This document shows positions 25,283 through 34,592 of a DNA stretch of 64,000 bases, in pieces (position 1 is the first letter of the stretch; every line of letters starts with the position of its first letter). The notes under the pieces are model-generated. The model was given only the letters and a program-made list of their open reading frames with translations, was not told the origin of the DNA and did no database searches. Made by a program: the position numbers and the translations under genes. This DNA comes from SIRX01 sp965214475 (GTDB taxonomy: Bacteria; Actinomycetota; Rubrobacteria; Rubrobacterales; Rubrobacteraceae), in the NCBI GenBank assembly GCA_965214475.1, contig OZ243953.1, positions 2,480,001 through 2,544,000 of the forward strand. The letters run 5' to 3'.

Positions 25283-25717
25283 ATGACAGGTATCGTGACA
25301 GGTAAAGTCTCTGGCGAGCCGGGGCGGCAAGCGGGATCCGTCCAGCGACAGACGTACCGGACATACTGGCTGCTCACTAAAATCGGTGACGGCCGAATAG
25401 AGCCGCTGATCGTGAACCGCCTGGGCGCGAATGGCCTGGACGCGAAGACGCTGCCGGTCTTCAGTTTCAGAGACGAAGCCGAGATGTTCTCTTTGTTGGA
25501 GGGGCTGAACGGAGGTTGGCGAGTTAGAGAGACCAGCGCCGAGGAGCTATTGTCGTTGCTTGCCGGGCTTTGCGCGGGCGTGAAGCTCGTGGCCCTTGAT
25601 CCCCTGCCGGAGATGGTAGCCAACGGGACCAACGATGTGACGCTAGGACTCGTAAGCGTGAGCCGCGAGCAGTTTACGGAGCGCGTCGCGGCCAGAAAAA
25701 CTATACGTGGTACGTAG
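25283..25717 (+). CDS. Hypothetical protein
   Basis: 144 residues, ATG preceded by a purine-rich stretch (GGGAGAAGGAGCG). A basic N terminus is followed by a compact alpha/beta domain: TYWLLTKIGDGRIEPLIVNR, LPVFSFRDEAEMFSLLEGL, WRVRETSAEELLSLLAGL, KLVALDPLPEM. No motif for catalysis or membrane insertion. It lies 125 bases after the regulator gene on the same strand and may share its control. Family not recognised. Confidence 0.65.
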   Translation: MTGIVTGKVSGEPGRQAGSVQRQTYRTYWLLTKIGDGRIEPLIVNRLGANGLDAKTLPVFSFRDEAEMFSLLEGLNGGWRVRETSAEELLSLLAGLCAGVKLVALDPLPEMVANGTNDVTLGLVSVSREQFTERVAARKTIRGT

Positions 25718-25884
25718 CATAGACTGCTGCTCCAAATTTCCGACACCTGAAACTGTTGGCAATTTATAGAAGGAGAGTTTGCTCACGAATCGACGCGGTC
25801 TTCCATAACCTAAAAACCTGAAATAAAGCGGGAGGCTCCTACAGTTGCAGGATCAACTTAGCAAGCGTTAGCAAGCGACTACTC

Positions 25885-26169
25885 TCAGGTTTCGTCTATG
25901 CTCTCCACCACGAATACCCGGCGGCTGGTTTCTTGAGGCGGGACTCCCCTAAAGTGCCCCTCGACCACTACCTCCTGGCCTGTCCAGTTCTCGCCTGAGA
26001 CGACAGACGACACGTCGAGGTTGACCGTTGTACCTTCCACATCGGGACCGGAGGTCTCGGCTGGGTCGGCCTCCACAACTTCAACCTCCTCCAGGCTAAA
26101 ACCGGTGGTCTCTTCTGCCCCGGCTGGATCCGTCTCCATAAACCTTCCTCTTAAAATAACGCCCATCAT
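25885..26169 (-). CDS. Small acidic hypothetical protein
   Basis: 94 residues from ATG at 26169 (ATG-ATG after GGAGACT). Acidic N-terminal half and a C-terminal half of beta strands (TVNLDVSSVV, QEVVVEGHFRG, RRVFVVESID). No signal peptide. No family recognised. It lies alone, convergent with the gene at 25283. Confidence 0.55.
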   Translation of the reverse strand: MMGVILRGRFMETDPAGAEETTGFSLEEVEVVEADPAETSGPDVEGTTVNLDVSSVVSGENWTGQEVVVEGHFRGVPPQETSRRVFVVESIDET

Positions 26170-26350
26170 AGTCTCCTTTGTAGACGCCTGGATTGTAGGT
26201 GCTTGGATAGCTGAGATAGCTTCTTACCCCAAACCGCTTCCGAAACCACTATACCCTTCTGCGGTACTCCGATGCCGGTAAAAATCCTTTCTACGGGGTC
26301 GTTTCTACGGGGTCGGTTACATACGGTAGTAGGCGGGTAAGCTAGAGATA

Positions 26351-27403
26351 GTGGATAACACCCCGGTAAGCCGTAGTTTTCTGCGCGCCCTCTTGTGGGC
26401 GGTGCTCTGGGCCTTCACCCTGTTCTTGGTCTACCGGTTCCTCTCCACGGTCGCTACGGTGGCACTCTCGATCACCGTAGGACTCCTGCTGGCAGTGGCG
26501 CTCTCGGGCCCGGTCGAGGCGCTCCGGCGCCGCAAAGTACCGAGGACACTCGCCCTGGCCATGATCGTCTTGGGAGTACTCGTACTGTTGGGTATCTCTG
26601 GGTTCCTGCTGGGCACCACACTCGCCGATCAGGCATCCCGACTAGCCTCTTCGTTACCCGAGGCGCTATCCAACCTCTCCCGCGAGGTCGAGAGGCTTGC
26701 AAGTAGGTTCGGGGTGCCCGTCCCAGAGGGTGGTGGCCTCTCACCCTCCTCGCTCTCCGGGCCGGCGGGCAAGGCCCTGGGCGGGGCAGCGGGTGTCTTT
26801 GGAGGGGCGGCATCCGTCCTGGTAGGCCTGGTGGTAGTGTTGTTCTTGGCTCTCTACCTCGCGGCAAACCCCGAACCCATGGTCGACTGGCTAGTGAGAC
26901 TTTTTCCTCCGGGCCGTCGGCCCCGAGCGCGGGAGGTCCTCTCTTCGCTACGCACTGGTCTGCTCGACTGGCTCAAGGGTCAGCTCGCGGCCATGACAGT
27001 AATCGGCGTGCTGTGGACCGTTGCCCTGTTGCTCATTGGCGTCCCCGGAGCCCTGTTCTTGGGGCTCTTTGCCGGACTGGCGGCGTTTGTACCCTACATA
27101 GGACCTTTGATCGGCCTTGTGCCGGCCTTCATGCTGGCCTTTGCTACGGGTCCTCTAAGTGCCCTTTTGGTACTGGTAGCCTACGTTGTCATCCAGGGTG
27201 CAGAGAGCTACCTCATAACACCGCTCATTATGGAGAGAGCCGCTTCCATACACCCGGCGACGGTCATAGCGGTCGTCACGGTTCTGGGAGCGGCGTTTGG
27301 AGCCTTGGGCGCCCTGCTAGCGGTGCCTACCGCCGTGGCGACTGGGGTGTTGATCGAAGAGCTATGGTTCCAGCGGCTGGAGACGGAGGACGCCCACAAG
27401 TAA
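26351..27403 (+). CDS. AI-2E family transporter (UPF0118)
   Basis: 350 residues from GTG at 26351. About eight transmembrane helices: a pair at the N terminus (ALLWAVLWAFTLFLVYRFL, VATVALSITVGLLLAVAL), one near 75-95, a long extracytoplasmic helical region (100-150), then five more. The conserved late blocks are LIGVPGALFLGLFAGLAAFV, PYIGPLIGLVPA and ESYLITPLIMERAASIHPA, with PTAVATGVL near the end. This is the full AI-2E/PerM pattern. Members move small solutes or act as Na+/H+ or Li+/H+ antiporters; the name does not prove AI-2 transport. It stands alone after two short direct repeats (TTTCTACGGGGTCG, near 26288 and 26302). Confidence 0.9.
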   Translation: MDNTPVSRSFLRALLWAVLWAFTLFLVYRFLSTVATVALSITVGLLLAVALSGPVEALRRRKVPRTLALAMIVLGVLVLLGISGFLLGTTLADQASRLASSLPEALSNLSREVERLASRFGVPVPEGGGLSPSSLSGPAGKALGGAAGVFGGAASVLVGLVVVLFLALYLAANPEPMVDWLVRLFPPGRRPRAREVLSSLRTGLLDWLKGQLAAMTVIGVLWTVALLLIGVPGALFLGLFAGLAAFVPYIGPLIGLVPAFMLAFATGPLSALLVLVAYVVIQGAESYLITPLIMERAASIHPATVIAVVTVLGAAFGALGALLAVPTAVATGVLIEELWFQRLETEDAHK

Positions 27404-27749
27404 TACCGCCTGCGAGGTACTCCTCAAGGTAGCGACGCTCAAAGGGCGTTCGATGCTCGTCCCGTATACGCTCGATAGAGGGACTGATCCCGATTGTCCC
27501 CATATCGAGTCCCTAAAGCTCTCGATGTAATCCCGAAACCCCGTACCGATTGTGAAGTCCCGATATTTACCTGAGAGAAGGTTTTTGGGACAATGGGTTT
27601 GTGAAGGTCGGATACATACGAACTAGGGGCCGAGTTACGGTTCGTGTCACCAGCCGCAATCTAAATTTACATCGTAAGGCGACGTTGACAAGCGTTAGGC
27701 GCTTCTCCCTGCCGATCCTGCCATAACACACTGGCTGCTCTCAAAATGC
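27404..27749. other. Gap beside the second tyrosine recombinase
   Basis: No gene supported in about 345 bases. AT-rich parts (27530-27720) lie at the 3' side of the integrase gene. A phage-type attachment site would be expected within or near such a stretch, but there is no tRNA gene and no repeat of it that I can find by eye. Confidence 0.4.
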
Positions 27750-28880
27750 TCAGAATTCTTCTACGTACCCAGCGGCCACATCCTCAGGAGGGTTGGTGTA
27801 GCGCTGGATGTATCGTTGTGAACCGTGTCCCAGCCGCCGCTCAAGCTCGTAGGCGTCCTTGCCCGTCTCCGCTGCCAGCCGGTATGCGAAGGTGTGCCTG
27901 AGGTCGTGCGGTCTCAACGGGGAGATGTTGCGTGTCGGGTCCGAGACCTCGGCGTCGTGCCAACGCCCGATCCTCTCCAGCAACAAGTTGACGGCCCTAA
28001 CGGAGAGCCGGCCGTCCGCGCGCCGTGCTGGCGTTCCGACAGCACTCAGGAACAGCGCCTCGCTCTCGGTGGCTTTGCTGGCATCCCTCGGCCGTTCGGT
28101 CTCCAGGTACTCAGCTAAAGCCTCGCGGCCATCTTTGGACAAGAACACGTTGCGCTCGGTTCCTCCCTTTCCCTTCACTCCGCGAACTCGAACAAGCCTT
28201 GCTGTCCGCAGTCTCTTCGGCTCGTTCGGCTGCACCTGGCCCAGATCCAGCGTCACCAGCTCCTCGCGCCTCAGGCCCGTGGAGAGCAGCACGAACACGA
28301 TGGCCCTATCTCGCACCGGCCTACCACGCGTATGACCCACCCTCTCGCCGCGATCCTTCCACTCCCGCCCCCTTAGCTCGTGGAAGCGCTCCAGCCGGTC
28401 ACACACATTCTTCAGCGACCTCACCTGCGCCTCCGAGAGCGCCCGCGGCTCCAGAGGCGGCAGCCTCAGCTCTTTAATCCCCTTGGCAGGGTCACCCGCA
28501 GGAAATAGGTCCGGCGCCAGCATTTCCACCCACGTCGTGAACGCAGAAAGCGAAGCCATATGATTATTCACGGTAGCAGGAGCAAGCCCACTATCGACCA
28601 ATGACCGTTGCCATGACTGCACATCCCGACGCACCACCGTCGAGATATGGTCATGCCCGTAAGCCTCTTCAAAGAACTCGATGAACCTCCCCAGATGCAG
28701 CGCCGCCTTCTCCGCCACCGTCTTCGAGCGCACCCCCACCACAGCCAACTCCAGGTAACGACCCACCCAATCCCGAAGGCTATCCGGTGTCTCAGAAAGG
28801 CGAGGATCGGAGCGTTTATTCTTCTGTGAAGTAAACTTCTCAAGATAAACGATGCCTTCTCGGTGCTTTTGAGTCTCCAT
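27750..28880 (-). CDS. Tyrosine recombinase / integrase
   Basis: 376 residues. The core-binding domain spans about 30-130 (LRDWVGRYLELAVVGV, LHLGRFIEFFEEAYG, SLVDSGLAPATVNNHMASLS). The catalytic domain has Arg in STGLRREELV, Lys in GVKGKGGTERNVFL, the HxLRH box in RPHDLRHTFAYRLA, the second conserved His in LGHGSQRYIQ and the nucleophile Tyr in QRYTNP. The long spacer between Arg and Lys resembles integron- and phage-type integrases. The ATG has a weak ribosome site. An inverted repeat lies 16 bases upstream. It has no visible excisionase partner apart from the HTH protein at 24417. Confidence 0.9.
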   Translation of the reverse strand: METQKHREGIVYLEKFTSQKNKRSDPRLSETPDSLRDWVGRYLELAVVGVRSKTVAEKAALHLGRFIEFFEEAYGHDHISTVVRRDVQSWQRSLVDSGLAPATVNNHMASLSAFTTWVEMLAPDLFPAGDPAKGIKELRLPPLEPRALSEAQVRSLKNVCDRLERFHELRGREWKDRGERVGHTRGRPVRDRAIVFVLLSTGLRREELVTLDLGQVQPNEPKRLRTARLVRVRGVKGKGGTERNVFLSKDGREALAEYLETERPRDASKATESEALFLSAVGTPARRADGRLSVRAVNLLLERIGRWHDAEVSDPTRNISPLRPHDLRHTFAYRLAAETGKDAYELERRLGHGSQRYIQRYTNPPEDVAAGYVEEF

Positions 28881-28895
28881 ATGGGTACTTTATTA

Positions 28896-28915
28896 CACGG
28901 AAGGGGCATTCCGTG
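28896..28915. promoter_or_regulatory. Inverted repeat upstream of the integrase
   Basis: CACGGAA (28896-28902) and TTCCGTG (28909-28915) with a 6-base spacer, and an outer TTATTA/TAATAA pair around it. It lies just upstream of the integrase start and could be its operator or a recombination core. Confidence 0.55.
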
Positions 28916-29014
28916 CAGTGTTTCGTAATAATGGTGTATCCACTCGCACCTTGCGTTTTAAGCTCGGAGAACGTTTGTTACAGGGGACTGATTGTTTTGA
29001 AGGGCTCTTGCCCG

Positions 29015-29560
29015 TCAGTACTGAACTGAGTCTGACACGCTACGTTTTGGACCACTTGGCTCTTCGCCCGCAGCCCGGATAACCCGACCCAAGACTTGCC
29101 GCAAGGTTTCCGCTTCCTCCCGGTCCAAGTGGCGTGTGAAGCGCTCCTCGACCTCTCGCAGGATGACGGGCTCGGCTTCCCGAAATACTTCTCGCCCCTT
29201 CTCGGTAGTGACGGCGTAGGTGATGCGCAGGTTTTGGGGATCCCCCTGACGGGTCACCAGCCCCTCCTGCTCCATCCGGCTCACAAGGCGGCTCACCCCG
29301 CTCTTGGAAAGGAAGATCGAACGTCCCAGCTCCTGCATGCGCATCCGCCGTTCGGGTGCCTTCTCCAGCCGCAGCAGAACCTCGTAGAAGGCCAACGGTA
29401 TTCCCGCCTCGTCCTTTGACGTTCGTTCCAGCCCTTCCGTCACCGTCGCCTGGACCTGAAGCACGTCCAACCAGGCCAAAAACCGTTCGTCCAGAAGATC
29501 GCTTCCAACCGATTCGGTCAACTCATGCCGCGCCCTCTCAGCCATCTTCTCGCCATCCAT
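29015..29560 (-). CDS. MarR family transcriptional regulator
   Basis: 181 residues from ATG at 29560. The winged HTH covers about 65-135: LAFYEVLLRLEKAPERRMRM, ELGRSIFLSKSGVSRLVSRM (recognition helix), EQEGLVTRQGDPQN and ITYAVTTEKG (wing). N- and C-terminal helices form the dimer. MarR proteins usually repress a neighbouring efflux gene and are released by a small ligand. The MFS gene at 29658 is divergent, 97 bases away, with short palindromes between them, which is the classical MarR arrangement. Related by arrangement to the MarR-MFS pair at 57.1 kb. Confidence 0.9.
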   Translation of the reverse strand: MDGEKMAERARHELTESVGSDLLDERFLAWLDVLQVQATVTEGLERTSKDEAGIPLAFYEVLLRLEKAPERRMRMQELGRSIFLSKSGVSRLVSRMEQEGLVTRQGDPQNLRITYAVTTEKGREVFREAEPVILREVEERFTRHLDREEAETLRQVLGRVIRAAGEEPSGPKRSVSDSVQY

Positions 29561-29576
29561 GCCTAAAGTTTATCCT

Positions 29577-29632
29577 ACAACGGTTGCCAAAGCAACTTTA
29601 AGGTGATACGGTTGCTTTGAGAACAGTTGAAC
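29577..29632. promoter_or_regulatory. Putative MarR operators between regulator and MFS gene
   Basis: GGTTGCCAAAGCAAC (about 29581-29595) is an inverted repeat GTTGC-N3-GCAAC. A second GGTTGC and AACAGTTGAACAAACAACTT follow within 40 bases. The arrangement suggests two regulator sites that cover both divergent promoters. Confidence 0.6.
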
Positions 29633-29657
29633 AAACAACTTAACAAGGGGGAAGGCA

Positions 29658-31094
29658 TTGAGCGACGGGGGTAAAGCGGTCGCGGAAGAAGCATCGGCGT
29701 CTGAACGGCTCTTCCTGGCGGTGGTCGCAGCAGCGGTCTTCCTCTCGGTGATGACGGCCACGATGGTTACCGTGGTGACGCCCGCCATAGGGGAGGAGTT
29801 CGGGGCGTCTGAGGCGTGGGTGGGGTGGATCGTGACCGGCTTCATGCTGGTCATGGCGATCGGTATCCCGCTTTATGGACGTGTCTCGGACTTCTTCGGG
29901 GTACGGCGCGTTTTCTCTGTGGCGCTCGTATTGTTCGCGGTGGGGGGTCTTGTCTGCGCCTTTGCCCCGAGCCTCCCCGTGCTGGTTTTTGGGCGCGCCG
30001 TGCAGGCGACGGGGGACGCGGCCATTCCGGCGCTTGCAGTGGTGGCCGTGGCGAAGGTGCTGCCTCCGGGCAAGCGGGGCGGGGCTATGGGACTCGTCGG
30101 ATCGAGCGCCGGGATCGGCGCGGCGGTGGGGCCGATCGCGGGAGGGGTGGTCGAGCAGGTGGCGGACTGGCGCCTGCTTTTCTGGGGCACGCTCTTTCTG
30201 ATGCTGGGGCTGATCCCGTTCGCCCTGCGCGTGCTCCCGGACGACGCCTCGGAAGGCGAGCGGCGCTTCGACCTGGCGGGGGGTATCCTGCTCGGCCTGG
30301 GGGCAGCCCTCTTCTTGTTCGGCGTCACCCAGGGTCAGGTGGAGGGCTTCGCGTCTTCCTCATCCTGGGGCGGTTTCCTGGGGGCGGCGCTCGCGTTGGC
30401 GGGCTTCACGCGGCGCATCACGACCGCGCCGCACCCGTTCGTCTCGGCCGATCTCTTTAGGAACCGGGCTTACGTGGTCGCGGTCGTCGTCGGCTTTTTT
30501 GCCATGTTCGCCCAGGTCTCGATGTTCGTCTTCGTCCCGCTGCTCGTCGTGGAGGCGAACGGGCTCTCCGCCGGGGCGGCCGGACTCGTGCTTACGCCGG
30601 GGGCGGTGGCGATTGCCCTCCTTTCGCCGATGGCCGGGGGGCTCTCCGACCGCATAGGCACGAGGATTCCCATCCTAGCGGGGCTTGCCGTGATGGGGAT
30701 CTCGATCTTCTTCGTCTCCGCCTTCGGAGCCGGAGCATCGCCGGCGCTCGTCTCGGCGGGGATGCTTGGATTCGGCGTCGGATTCGCCCTCGCCAACCCC
30801 GTAGCCACCAATGCCGCGGCGGGCGCGCTTGCGGGGGAGGAGGTAGGGGCAGGCATGGGTATCTTCCAGGGCCTGTACTTCCTCGGAGGCGGCACCGGAC
30901 CGGCCCTCGTCGGGGCTTTGCTGGCGGCCCGTGCGGAGGGAGGTTTCGATGCCATAAACCCCCTGTACGCGCTCGACGCGGCTCCCTACTCCGACGCTTT
31001 CTTGGCGATGGTCTTCGCGCTCGGGCTGGCGTTGGTGGTCGCGCTAATGCTGCGAAGTCCCAACCATCCACGATCGCGGCAACCAGAGGGATGA
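29658..31094 (+). CDS. MFS drug-type efflux transporter (DHA2-like)
   Basis: 478 residues, TTG start with GGGGGAAGG upstream, 14 predicted membrane helices. Family marks: VGWIVTGFMLVMAIGIPLYG then RVSDFFGVRRVF (motif A, loop 2-3), the GRAVQATGDAAIPAL helix, SAGIGAAVGPIAGGVV (motif C-like, export) and GGLSDRIGTRIPIL (second motif A). Proteins of this group export hydrophobic drugs or antiseptics with protons. A divergent MarR gene lies upstream. The stop codon overlaps the start of the next frame, a broken transposase. The paralogue at 57892-59346 is similar along its whole length. Confidence 0.9.
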   Translation: MSDGGKAVAEEASASERLFLAVVAAAVFLSVMTATMVTVVTPAIGEEFGASEAWVGWIVTGFMLVMAIGIPLYGRVSDFFGVRRVFSVALVLFAVGGLVCAFAPSLPVLVFGRAVQATGDAAIPALAVVAVAKVLPPGKRGGAMGLVGSSAGIGAAVGPIAGGVVEQVADWRLLFWGTLFLMLGLIPFALRVLPDDASEGERRFDLAGGILLGLGAALFLFGVTQGQVEGFASSSSWGGFLGAALALAGFTRRITTAPHPFVSADLFRNRAYVVAVVVGFFAMFAQVSMFVFVPLLVVEANGLSAGAAGLVLTPGAVAIALLSPMAGGLSDRIGTRIPILAGLAVMGISIFFVSAFGAGASPALVSAGMLGFGVGFALANPVATNAAAGALAGEEVGAGMGIFQGLYFLGGGTGPALVGALLAARAEGGFDAINPLYALDAAPYSDAFLAMVFALGLALVVALMLRSPNHPRSRQPEG

Positions 31095-32132
31095 GCAACG
31101 GTTCGGACGCAGCTTCCGAGTTGCGAGCGTTCCGCGGGGTCCTCCACGCCTGCCTGCGGCGCCGGGCCGACGCGCTCTTCGAGCTGGTGGACGCGATCCT
31201 TGCATCGGGCGGCCTGCAGTCTCCTCCCCATCTCAGCCTGGCGTCCGTACACCGGCGTGGGTGGGACAGCCTCTACGCCGCTTTGAGCCAGGGAAGTGTG
31301 GACGAGGAGCCGCCACGGGATCTGCTCGCGCGGTACCCCCTAACAAAGAGTGGGAACGGTGCCGAGCCGCGGGTCTGGGCGGTGGACCAGAGCGCGTGGC
31401 CCCGCTGTGACGCGGAGGCGAGTCCCACCCGAAGAAGACGCCAACGACGCGGCCACCGAGCAGATAAGGGCTTTGGTGAGTCGTCTCCTCCGTCAGGGTG
31501 TCGGTGGCAGCGACGCACCGCTATTTGTCTTCGACGCCGGCTACGATCCGGTCAGGCTCCAGCGCAATCTCGAAAGTCGCCACACCCAGATTCTGGTCAG
31601 GCTGCACCCCACTCGGACCTTCTACGCAGACCCGCAGACTCCAGAACACCGCTCCGTAGGACGCCCTTTCATGCATGGCAAGAAGCTCGACCTCAAGAAC
31701 CCGGAGACCTGGCACGAACCGTCCGTGGAGCACACCTCCGAAGACACCGGCTACGGTAAGGCGCGCGTCCGGGCCTGGTCTGGGCGGCACCCCAAGACGA
31801 GGAAAGCGGGCGCACGATACGGTAGCGACAGCGTCGCCGTCGTGAGGGGAACGGTTATGTTGGTGGAGGTCGAGAGGCTCCCACGCGGCGAGCGCCGGCG
31901 CAAACCTAAGAAGCTCTGGCTATGGTGGCACGGAGATGGAGAGCCGGATCCGGATTTGCCGTGGCGATCCTATGTGCGCCGCTTCGATCTGGAACATGCG
32001 GTGAAGCTGTGCAAGGGTACCCTCGGGTAGACGACGCCTCGGGTGCGTCATCCCGAGCAGGCGGACAGGTGGACGTGGCTGATACTTGCAGCCTACACGC
32101 AATTACGGCTTGCCTGTGGCGTCGTGGCCGAC
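31091..32132 (+). pseudogene. DDE transposase remnant with internal deletion
   Basis: 31091-31420 encodes a transposase N terminus (LRRRADALFELVDAILAS, LSLASVHRRGWDSLYAAL, AVDQSAWPRCDAEASP). The frame then changes at about 31425, and 31430-32030 encodes the later part in another frame (IRALVSRLLRQG, FVFDAGYDPVRLQ, WLWWHGDGEPDPDLPWRSY, RRFDLEHAVKLCKGTLG). ADRWTWLILAAYTQLRLACG follows in a third frame up to about 32130. About 60 residues expected between the parts are missing. This is an actinobacterial DDE family (IS701/ISAs1-like in layout). It overlaps the MFS stop codon by an ATGA. Inactive. Confidence 0.8.
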
Positions 32133-32450
32133 CGGTCGACAGATAGTGAGGTCTTTGAAACTTACATCGAGCAGTTTCTGGTTCCGAGCCTCGAACCTGG
32201 ACGAGTAGTAACAATGGACAACCTCAACGCTCACAAAGGCGAGCGCGTCCGCAAACTGATCGAAGAAGCTGATTGTAAACTGTTGTACCTGCCCACTTAT
32301 TCTCCAGATCTGAACCCGATCGAAGAGGCCTTCGCGAAGGTCAAGGCGATACTACGGCAAGCCGAGACTCGCGCCCGAGAGGTGCTGCTTGAAGTGCTTA
32401 AGATGGCGATGTCGGCGGTAACTGCAGACGATGCCTGCGGCTTCTTCTAG
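32133..32450 (+). pseudogene. IS630-type transposase, C-terminal fragment
   Basis: From about 32133 the frame encodes FETYIEQFLVPSLEPGRVVTM, DNLNAHKGERVRKLIEE, LLYLPTYSPDLNPIEEAFAK, which is the DDE_3 end of IS630/Tc1-mariner type transposases (the second Asp in MDN, the final Glu in NPIEE). The N-terminal half is missing. The fragment is joined in frame to the tail of the preceding remnant at about 32133, giving a chimeric open frame. Confidence 0.85.
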
Positions 32451-32550
32451 CATTGCGGCTACCGGCGAGCCAGCTAGCTAGCCAATTACTCCCGCTGGAG
32501 GAAAGCAATCTCTCTGAATACTCGGGGCCGGATTCAAGGATATGCGTCGT

Positions 32551-33063
32551 TCATTCGGCAAAGATTGCCGCCATCTTGTCGAGACACTGCTCCTGGCCAA
32601 CTCTGGACATATCGCGCGCCTGTTCTGTCGCGTAGCCGTACTCCGTGACAGTCATTTCCGTCTTGTCTTCGCCCGTGGCTTTGAAGGAGATTTTGTGGGG
32701 CACGTCGTGTGGGACACCTGAGGGTACGCCCATCTCTTTGGGGGTGAGATGCGCACCGTCCTTGTCCGCGAAGTTGGAGATGAACTCGATCCGCTCATGA
32801 GGGTCGATCCTGGTATAGGTCCACGTGTTGTACATGTCTTGGCCACCGTACTCCGCCGGCGCACGCATGCACACTAGCGATACCCCGCCCACACGAAAAT
32901 CCATCTTGGCGCTGGGTGAGGTAAATCCCGTTGGTCCCCACCAGCGCATCACGTACGTGGGATCGTGCCAAGCCTTCCACACCTCCTCGATTGGAGCATC
33001 GAGGATTCGGGTGATGACGACTTTGAACGTCTCCGTACCATCATTTGTATCGTTGTCATGCAC
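32551..33063 (-). CDS. SRPBCC (AHSA1-like) protein
   Basis: 170 residues of the START/Bet v1 fold, AHSA1 group: KVVITRILDAPIEEVWKAWH at the N terminus, WWGPTGFTSPSAKMDFRVGG in the middle (the classical WWGP), RIDPHERIEFISNFADKDG and the C-terminal helix ARDMSRVGQEQCLDKMAAIF. Such proteins bind hydrophobic ligands or act as small cyclases or hydrolases. No neighbour defines the role: it is flanked by transposase debris and by the divergent SDR gene. A second, different SRPBCC protein lies at 41502. Confidence 0.88.
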   Translation of the reverse strand: MHDNDTNDGTETFKVVITRILDAPIEEVWKAWHDPTYVMRWWGPTGFTSPSAKMDFRVGGVSLVCMRAPAEYGGQDMYNTWTYTRIDPHERIEFISNFADKDGAHLTPKEMGVPSGVPHDVPHKISFKATGEDKTEMTVTEYGYATEQARDMSRVGQEQCLDKMAAIFAE

Positions 33064-33601
33064 GGTTGCCCATCCTCTCTAAGTCCCCGCTTTTCACGTC
33101 CATCTGCGTCAAGCTTACGGGCAACTCCGTTTGTTTACCAGTATCTGTTATTCGCCAGCCTTCGCCTCAAACCGGCGTTGCAGGATCGGATGGTATTGGC
33201 GCGCCCGAACAGCAGCGACGATTTTGTGTCGTATGTCAGGGAAATAAACACGCCCACGCCAATATGATGCTTATTGGTTCAATGCCTCCGGAAAACGCTT
33301 TAAAAAGAGCGCCTGAGCCCGCGAAGATGGTGAGCGAGAGAGTTTTGCGGTGGACATAAAGCCCATCGCAAAACCCCTAGTGCTTAAAACACAAGTCGCA
33401 CCGTGCTGTCGGCACCTGAAAGCACCTCTCTCGCTCAATTACCAATCCCCGGTATGAAGTTTGTGACATCTGTCATGTCAAAGCTACGACGGTACTCACT
33501 ACCCAACGCTTAGGAGCGTTTTTACACTCACGAGTGAAAGATTGTCGCGGTCGCCTATGTTTGCGCCACGCGCACAGACTGAGCATCACGGGAGGTAGGA
33601 C
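33064..33601. other. 540-base gap upstream of the SDR gene
   Basis: No gene supported. Contains the palindrome at 33464-33480 and TTTACACTC-like promoter boxes near 33525. Probably holds the promoter of the long plus-strand cluster starting at 33602. Confidence 0.45.
33464..33480. promoter_or_regulatory. Palindrome TGACAT-N5-ATGTCA
   Basis: A perfect 6-bp inverted repeat with a 5-base spacer, 120 bases upstream of the SDR start. Size and form fit a dimeric repressor operator. The cognate regulator is not adjacent. Confidence 0.5.
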
Positions 33602-34522
33602 ATGGAAGGTAAAACCATCTTGGTCACGGGGGCTACGTCGGGGATTGGCTTTTACGCCGCACGGGATTTGGCATCGAAGGGAGCGCGGGTGATCATCACC
33701 GGCCGCAATGAGCAGCGTGGGAGTGAAGCTGTTCAGTCTCTGCGCCGCCAGGTGGGAGACGCTCAGATCGAATTCCTATCTGCGGACCATTCGACCGTTG
33801 GCGGGAACCAGAAGCTCGCCGAGCAGATCTCGGGACAGGTGGACGGGCTCGACGGCCTGATCAATAACGTCGGCGCATTCTACAACGACCGGGTTGAGAC
33901 AGACGATGGCTACGAGGCGACGCTCGCGATGAACCTCATTGGACCTTTCACTCTTACGGAGGCTCTCCTGCCGGTATTGGTTGGCAGCACGCCCGCGCGA
34001 GTAGTAAACGTCACTTCGGCGGCACACGCCATGTGGAAAGGGGATCCGCTCGTAGACGTCCAGTCTAAGGAGTCGTACCTCGGCCTCCAAGCCTACGCAC
34101 GGTCCAAGCTGCTCAACCTCTTATGGACGTTTGCGCTCGCCCGCAGGCTTGAGGGCAGCAGCATCGTAGCCAACGCGACCAACCCCGGAATGGCGTGGAC
34201 ATCCGGGACACAAGGTATCGCACCACGAGGGATGCCTGCCATGCAAAGGCTTTTCTGGCCGATCTTCCGCAGGGTCCAACGAAACGGTTCCGCGGAAAAG
34301 GCCGCCTACTCCCCGGTCCACCTCATGAGTTCACCGGAGGCGGCGGGTGTCACGGGCGCGTACTACGAGAGCAACGCGAAGCCCAAGCGCCCATCTTTGC
34401 TCGCTCTTGATGAGGATGATCAGGAACGCGCCTGGGACCTCGCGGTGGCGATGGTCTCAAGAGCGCCGACCGCTTCGGGCTTGGAAAATGTCTCCGGAGA
34501 AGCAGGAGGGCCAAAGCCGTGA
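33602..34522 (+). CDS. Short-chain dehydrogenase/reductase
   Basis: 306 residues, ATG with GGGAGGTAGG upstream. Rossmann start ILVTGATSGIGFYAA (TGxxxGIG), cofactor-binding Arg after the second strand (IITGRNEQRG, suggesting NADP), LINNVGAF (NNxG), Ser in NVTSAAHA and the catalytic pair in YARSK. Closest in layout to retinol dehydrogenase/WW-oxidoreductase-like SDRs, which reduce or oxidise hydrophobic alcohols or ketones. It heads a run of plus-strand genes (two membrane proteins, ABC exporter, two-component system). The palindrome at 33464 may control it. Confidence 0.92.
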   Translation: MEGKTILVTGATSGIGFYAARDLASKGARVIITGRNEQRGSEAVQSLRRQVGDAQIEFLSADHSTVGGNQKLAEQISGQVDGLDGLINNVGAFYNDRVETDDGYEATLAMNLIGPFTLTEALLPVLVGSTPARVVNVTSAAHAMWKGDPLVDVQSKESYLGLQAYARSKLLNLLWTFALARRLEGSSIVANATNPGMAWTSGTQGIAPRGMPAMQRLFWPIFRRVQRNGSAEKAAYSPVHLMSSPEAAGVTGAYYESNAKPKRPSLLALDEDDQERAWDLAVAMVSRAPTASGLENVSGEAGGPKP

Positions 34523-34592
34523 CAGATGCAGCCGGACATCGGGAGAGAATCGTGACCATCGAGCCTAAGGTGCATTGTAAGAAGGGTCGGCA

